From Chloroflexota bacterium (lineage in GTDB: Bacteria > Chloroflexota > Anaerolineae > UBA4142): a stretch of 9,815 nt of DNA. Made by a program: the position numbers and the translations under genes. Under the pieces are notes generated by a model. It saw nothing but the letters and a program-made list of their open reading frames with translations, was not told the origin of the DNA and ran no database searches. Shown here one piece after another: positions 5,916 through 9,815 of this stretch. The stretch covers positions 1-9,815 of the forward strand of contig JACQEA010000435.1 of NCBI GenBank assembly GCA_016200825.1, read 5' to 3'. Every line of letters starts with the position of its first letter. Position 1 is the stretch's first letter.

Positions 5916-7154
5916 TTGCCTCCGACTACTCCGGCTGAAAAAATTCGCGTGCTGGTGGTGGATGACATCACCGAGACGCGCGATAACATTAAAAAACTTT
6001 TGTATTTTGAAGACGATATCGAAATTGTTGGGACTGCCGGCAGCGGAGAAGAAGGCGTTGAAGCGGCAGGCCGTTTACAACCCGATATCGTCTTGATGGA
6101 CATTAACATGAAGGGCATGGACGGAATTACCGCGAGTCAACTGATCTCGTCCAAATTTCCAAATGTCCAAGTCATGATGATGTCGGTGCAAGGCGAATCG
6201 GATTATCTCCGTCGTTCGATGCTCGCCGGTGCGCGCGAATTTTTGATCAAACCATTTTCCGGTGAAGATCTTTCAAAAAGTATTCGGCGCGTCCATCAAC
6301 TTGGACTTTCGCGCCGCCCCGCGATCACGGCACCGCCCGCGCAACCGGTTGGGCCCGCAGCAACGGTTGCGCTTCCGCCGCCCGCCGCGAAAGGTGGAAG
6401 AATTATCGCGGTCTTTGGCACGAAAGGCGGCGTGGGCGCGAGCACGATCGCGGTCAATCTCGCGGTGGCATTGCGCGAAGAAACTAAAGAACGCGTCGCA
6501 TTGATTGATGCTAATTTTGAATTTGGTGATTGCGGCGTGTTATTGAACTTACCGACGAATCGTACTATCGCCGATCTAACTGGACCCAACATTGACATTG
6601 ACGAAGATGTGGTCAACGGCACAATGGCAGGTCACGCGAGCGGAGTCAAAGTTTTGCTCGCGCCGCCGCGTCCCGAAATGGCGGAACTCGTCAGCGGCAC
6701 ACTCGTGAAAAGAATTTTGGAAATTTTACCAAAGATGTTCGATTATATTGTCGTGGATGTCTGGAAAACATTTCACGAATCTATGCTGGCGTTTCTGGAC
6801 GCGGCGGATCATATTCTGCTGGTCTCCTCCGCCGAAATTCCCGCGATCAAGAACGCGAAATTATTTTTTGAATTGAGCGACGCGCTGGGCTATCCACCCG
6901 AAAAAGTTTTTTTCGTTCTGAACAAAGAAGACGGGCGCAGCGGCATCAGCGCGCGCGATATTGAAGCCAGCGTCAAACATTCAGTGCGTGGCACGATTCC
7001 GCGCGATGAACGCACGACCATCCTCGCGGTAAATCGCGGTGCGCCGTTTGTGACCGGGCAACGCAATTTGCCGTTGACCCAAGCCATTTTGAATCTCGTG
7101 CGAACTTTTCGCAAAGCGATGGAAGAAACCGCGTCGGCAAAAAAAGCGCGCTAG
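5916..7154 (+). CDS. cpaE: Tad pilus localisation ATPase CpaE/TadZ with N-terminal receiver domain
   Basis: CpaE/TadZ proteins are MinD/ParA-like ATPases that place the Tad pilus machine on the inner face of the membrane. The start is TTG at 5916 with AAGGG at 5906-5910. An in-frame TAA at 5904-5906 rules out a longer form, and the next in-frame Met lies inside the receiver domain. Residues 9-128 are a response-regulator receiver with all key positions: D16/D17, phospho-acceptor D62 (LMDINMKGMDG), S90 and K112 (IKPF). A Pro/Ala-rich linker (about 134-158) leads to the ATPase domain (161-400). This has a deviant Walker A, GTKGGVGAST (168-177): K170 is kept, but the Lys of the usual GKT is Ala175. 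LIDANFEFGD (196-205) and FDYIVVDVW (275-283) follow. The protein is 412 aa. No partner histidine kinase is in the window. Confidence 0.92.
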   Translation: MPPTTPAEKIRVLVVDDITETRDNIKKLLYFEDDIEIVGTAGSGEEGVEAAGRLQPDIVLMDINMKGMDGITASQLISSKFPNVQVMMMSVQGESDYLRRSMLAGAREFLIKPFSGEDLSKSIRRVHQLGLSRRPAITAPPAQPVGPAATVALPPPAAKGGRIIAVFGTKGGVGASTIAVNLAVALREETKERVALIDANFEFGDCGVLLNLPTNRTIADLTGPNIDIDEDVVNGTMAGHASGVKVLLAPPRPEMAELVSGTLVKRILEILPKMFDYIVVDVWKTFHESMLAFLDAADHILLVSSAEIPAIKNAKLFFELSDALGYPPEKVFFVLNKEDGRSGISARDIEASVKHSVRGTIPRDERTTILAVNRGAPFVTGQRNLPLTQAILNLVRTFRKAMEETASAKKAR

Positions 7155-7185
7155 TCTTGGGATTTTGTAAAGCCAGAGGTAATGT

Positions 7186-8580
7186 ATGTCTCTTTTGAAG
7201 CGAATTGAAAAATCAGGCGCCACTCCCGCGACGCCCTCGTCGCCTTCAAGCTCGGGCGGATCTGCGCCGCCGGATGAATTGCGCCGCCGCCAAGCGCCCG
7301 CGCCGCCGCGCGATGCGTATGTGGATTTGAAATCACGTCTGCAACAAAAAATCGTCGCCGAACTGGATCCCAAACTTGATCTCTCTAAAACCGATAACGT
7401 GCGGCGCACGATTGAAGAATTATTCAACGCGCTCTTAGCGCAAGAAGATATTGTCGTCGCGCGCGCCGAGCGACTTCGGTTGTTCGAGGAAATTCTTTCA
7501 GAGATTCTTGGCTATGGGCCCATTCAGAAATTGTTGAACGACGACACGATTTCCGAAATCATGGTGAATGGTCCGCGCAATGTGTACGTGGAAAAACGCG
7601 GCAAGATCGAAAGAGTGGGAGTCGTATTTGATTCCGATCAACACGTGATGCGCATCATTGATCGCATCGTGTCGCCGCTCGGTCGCCGCGTGGATGAAGG
7701 GTCGCCCTACGTGGACGCGCGTTTGCCGGACGGATCGCGCGTGAATGTAATTATTCCACCGTTGGCGTTGATGGGCCCAACCATTACCATCCGAAAATTT
7801 TCGCGTATTCCGTTCACGCTCGACGATCTCGTCAAAAATGGAACGTTTACCACGGAGTACGTTGAGTTTGTCAAAGCATCGGTCTTTGGAAAATTAAACA
7901 TCATCATCTCCGGCGGCACGGGCACCGGTAAAACGACCCAACTAAATATCTTGTCGAGTTTTATTCCAGAGTCAGAGCGCATCATCACGATTGAAAACGC
8001 CGCCGAGTTGCAATTGCGGCAAGAACATGTCATCACGCTCGAATCGCGTCCGCCGAATATTGAAGGCAGAGGCGAAGTGAGCATGCGCGATCTCGTTGTG
8101 AATGCACTGCGGATGCGCCCTGATCGCATCATCGTCGGCGAGGTGCGTGCCGGCGAAGCGTTGGATATGTTGCAAGCGATGAACACCGGTCACGAAGGTT
8201 CGATGAGTACGGTTCACGCGAACACGCCGCGCGATGCGTTGCATCGTTTGGAAACGATGGTGCTGATGGCGGGGATCGAATTGCCGCTCAAAGCAATCCG
8301 CGAGCAAATTGCGAGCGCGATCGACGTTATCATTCAAATCGAGCGGATGCGCGATGGTCAACGCCGCGTCGTTGCCGTGACCGAAGTCCAAGGCATGGAA
8401 GGCGATGTGTTGGTCACGCAAGAAGTTTTCAAGTTCGAACATGCCGGTCAGCAAGATGGAAAAATTTTGGGCCGCTTGAAACCCACCGGCGTTCGTCCGA
8501 AATTTATGGAAAAACTGGAAGCCGCAAATATTTTCTTGCCGCCAAATATTTTTGGTCTGGACAAGCGATTCTTTTCGTAG
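7186..8580 (+). CDS. cpaF: Tad pilus assembly ATPase CpaF/TadA (type II/IV secretion ATPase family)
   Basis: This is the hexameric cytoplasmic motor that drives polymerisation of Flp pilin by working on the TadB/TadC platform. The ATG has AGAGGT at 7175-7180. The protein, 464 aa, has a variable Ser/Pro/Ala-rich N-terminus (about 10-42) and an N-terminal domain with LGYGPIQKLLNDD and EIMVNGP (about 108-130). Walker A is GGTGTGKT (243-250, K249). The Asp-box region reads TIENAAEL (268-275). RPDRIIVGEVR (311-321) contains Walker B with E319, and the His box is GHEGSMSTVHANT (335-347). In CpaF proteins as I recall them the Asp box reads IEDAAEL, so Asn271 replaces an acidic residue. Length and remaining motifs are normal. 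It is separated from cpaE by 31 nt and from tadB by 9 nt. Confidence 0.95.
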   Translation: MSLLKRIEKSGATPATPSSPSSSGGSAPPDELRRRQAPAPPRDAYVDLKSRLQQKIVAELDPKLDLSKTDNVRRTIEELFNALLAQEDIVVARAERLRLFEEILSEILGYGPIQKLLNDDTISEIMVNGPRNVYVEKRGKIERVGVVFDSDQHVMRIIDRIVSPLGRRVDEGSPYVDARLPDGSRVNVIIPPLALMGPTITIRKFSRIPFTLDDLVKNGTFTTEYVEFVKASVFGKLNIIISGGTGTGKTTQLNILSSFIPESERIITIENAAELQLRQEHVITLESRPPNIEGRGEVSMRDLVVNALRMRPDRIIVGEVRAGEALDMLQAMNTGHEGSMSTVHANTPRDALHRLETMVLMAGIELPLKAIREQIASAIDVIIQIERMRDGQRRVVAVTEVQGMEGDVLVTQEVFKFEHAGQQDGKILGRLKPTGVRPKFMEKLEAANIFLPPNIFGLDKRFFS

Positions 8581-8589
8581 GAGTCCGGT

Positions 8590-9555
8590 ATGGAACTCGC
8601 CTTAGGTTTTAGTCTCATGAGTTTTCTTTCGATCTTGCTTGTTTTTTTTGGGCTGGATCGAATATTGAGCAGTCGCACCAGCGTTATCGAATCGCGTTTG
8701 GATCGTTACGCGTCGCGCACCGCCGGGATTGAGAGCGAACTAACGACCAGCGGAGAGAAATCGCGCGGCGGACTTGCCCGGCTAAACAAGATCATCGGCT
8801 CACGCGGCGGATCGCAAAAATTAGCGACCGAACTCGCCCGCGCCGATCTCAAACTCACTCCGTCCGAATTTGTTTTGTTAAACGTTGCCACAACGTTAGC
8901 CGGATTCTTGATCATTCTTCTCGTCACGCGAACAAATCTAGTCGGTTCGCTTGTCGGCGGCTTGTTAGGTTTTTATTTGCCGCGCCTATACATTCGCCGT
9001 TTGCAAGCCGGTCGTCTCAACGCGTTCAACAATCAACTCGGCGATACGCTGGTCTTGCTTTCAAATTCACTTCGTTCCGGATATGCGCTTTTGCAATCCA
9101 TGGAAACCGTTTCCAAGGAACTCGCGCCGCCGATGTCCGTCGAATTTGCGCGCGTCGTGCGCGAAATTGGTTTGGGTTTAGGATTGGAAGAAGCGCTCAA
9201 TCACATGCTTCAGCGCATTCCCAGCGAAGATCTCGATATGGCGATCACGACAATTAATATTCAGCACGAGGTCGGCGGAAATCTCGCGGAAATTCTCGAC
9301 ACGATCGCGCATACGATTCGTGAACGCGTCCGCATCAAGGGCCAAATTCGCGCGCTCACCGCGTCGCAACGCATGTCCGGCAACGTCGTCGCGATTCTGC
9401 CGATCGCACTCGGCGCATTCATGACCGTTTTTAATCCGGGTTATATCGGACGCATGTTCACCGAATCGTGCGGCGTCATCATGCTCATCATTGGCGGCAT
9501 CATGATTGTTTCTGGTTATTTTGCGATTCGCAAAATAACCCAGATCGAAGTTTAG
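8590..9555 (+). CDS. tadB: Tad pilus inner-membrane platform protein TadB
   Basis: TadB and TadC form the membrane platform (GspF/PilC-like, T2SSF family) on which CpaF acts. AGGAG at 8579-8583 includes the last two bases of the cpaF stop codon, 6 nt before the ATG, which suggests translational coupling. The protein, 321 aa, has an N-terminal membrane segment (about 8-25), a cytoplasmic stretch, two further segments (about 95-112 and 116-134), and a T2SSF domain at about 145-275 (FNNQLGDTLVLLSNSLRSG, then NIQHEVGGNLAEILDTIA). The segments at about 264-282 and 294-312 end it. SLRSGYALLQSM and the EVGGNLAEIL motif are typical of TadB. The length is normal for the family. Confidence 0.94.
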   Translation: MELALGFSLMSFLSILLVFFGLDRILSSRTSVIESRLDRYASRTAGIESELTTSGEKSRGGLARLNKIIGSRGGSQKLATELARADLKLTPSEFVLLNVATTLAGFLIILLVTRTNLVGSLVGGLLGFYLPRLYIRRLQAGRLNAFNNQLGDTLVLLSNSLRSGYALLQSMETVSKELAPPMSVEFARVVREIGLGLGLEEALNHMLQRIPSEDLDMAITTINIQHEVGGNLAEILDTIAHTIRERVRIKGQIRALTASQRMSGNVVAILPIALGAFMTVFNPGYIGRMFTESCGVIMLIIGGIMIVSGYFAIRKITQIEV

Positions 9556-9563
9556 GAGCGATA

Positions 9564-9815
9564 ATGCCTCTCCTCCTTTCTCTCTTACTCGGCTTTTCAA
9601 TCATTTTGATTTTTTTCGGCTTGAGCGTTCGTTCCGAACCGTCCGCCGTCCAAGCGCGTCTGCAAGCGTACGGCGCGCGACCGCGCACGCTCGCGGAGAT
9701 TGAACTGTCGCAACCTTTTGGCGAACGCATTTTGTTACCATTGATTCGCGGCACTTCGGGTTTCATCTCACGCTTTGCGCCGCAACGCAACGTCGAAGAA
9801 TTAAAACGCAAACTC
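9564..9815 (+). CDS. tadC: Tad pilus platform protein TadC (partial, 3' end beyond window)
   Basis: An open frame of 84 codons runs off the end of the window. It starts at ATG 9564, with AGGAG at 9554-9558 overlapping the tadB stop codon (9553-9555). The N-terminus is a hydrophobic segment (PLLLSLLLGFSIILIFFGL). A basic cytoplasmic stretch follows with ELSQPFGERILLPLIRG and SRFAPQRNVEELKRKL, which resembles the start of the second TadB/TadC-type protein in such operons. The T2SSF domain would lie beyond the window. Position after tadB makes tadC the natural assignment. The short sequence alone cannot separate TadC from a second TadB-like protein. Confidence 0.8.
   Translation, partial: MPLLLSLLLGFSIILIFFGLSVRSEPSAVQARLQAYGARPRTLAEIELSQPFGERILLPLIRGTSGFISRFAPQRNVEELKRKL

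Noticed and set aside
7972..8454. 160-aa - strand frame inside cpaF
   Set aside because: It is antisense to highly conserved CpaF motifs and is His/Asp/Arg-rich in the manner of an antisense shadow; there is no independent support.

Overview
The window looks like chromosomal DNA of a monoderm bacterium, most likely Chloroflexota (Anaerolineae-like) by the character of its proteins. This placement is from recognition of protein style, not from a search. It supports the layout of the Tad operon, which has no secretin gene, and the large secreted protein with C-terminal GYWKTH/GPGHC motifs. Everything recognisable is on the + strand. There are no tRNAs, rRNAs, CRISPR arrays or insertion sequences.

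Region 1 (1-4909) holds two exported proteins, each behind its own copy of the same structured leader. Leader copy 1 (65-174) precedes a 376-aa secreted protein of unknown family (292-1422). Leader copy 2 (1630-1737) precedes a 1046-aa secreted protein (1769-4909). That protein has four tandem modules of about 211 aa and a C-terminal domain with GYWKTH and GPGHC motifs. Each leader has a conserved stem with a compensated base pair, a loop that can form a pseudoknot with the 3' side, and then a strong intrinsic-terminator-like hairpin upstream of the start codon. This is the architecture of a transcription-attenuating riboswitch or similar cis-regulator. I could not match it to a named class, and it is the most interesting object here.

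Region 2 (4910-5094) is a punctuation zone. It has a perfect 13-bp terminator, then a good sigma-70-type promoter (TTGAAC, 17 nt, TATCAT) and a short 5' UTR.

Region 3 (5095-9815, running off the end) is a compact type IVc (Tad/Flp) pilus operon in the order cpaB, cpaE/tadZ (receiver domain plus MinD-like ATPase), cpaF/tadA (secretion ATPase), tadB, tadC (partial). No secretin (cpaC/rcpA) or cpaD lies between cpaB and cpaE, which fits a single-membrane cell. Gaps shrink along the operon (32, 31, 9 and 8 nt), and the last two genes have Shine-Dalgarno sequences that overlap the preceding stop codon. CpaF should power assembly on the TadB/TadC membrane platform, CpaE/TadZ should place or time it, and CpaB is the envelope component. 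The pilin, prepilin peptidase and any TadE/F-type minor pilins are not in the window. Whether the two secreted proteins of region 1 relate to the pilus is unknown; they are adjacent but have separate transcription signals.
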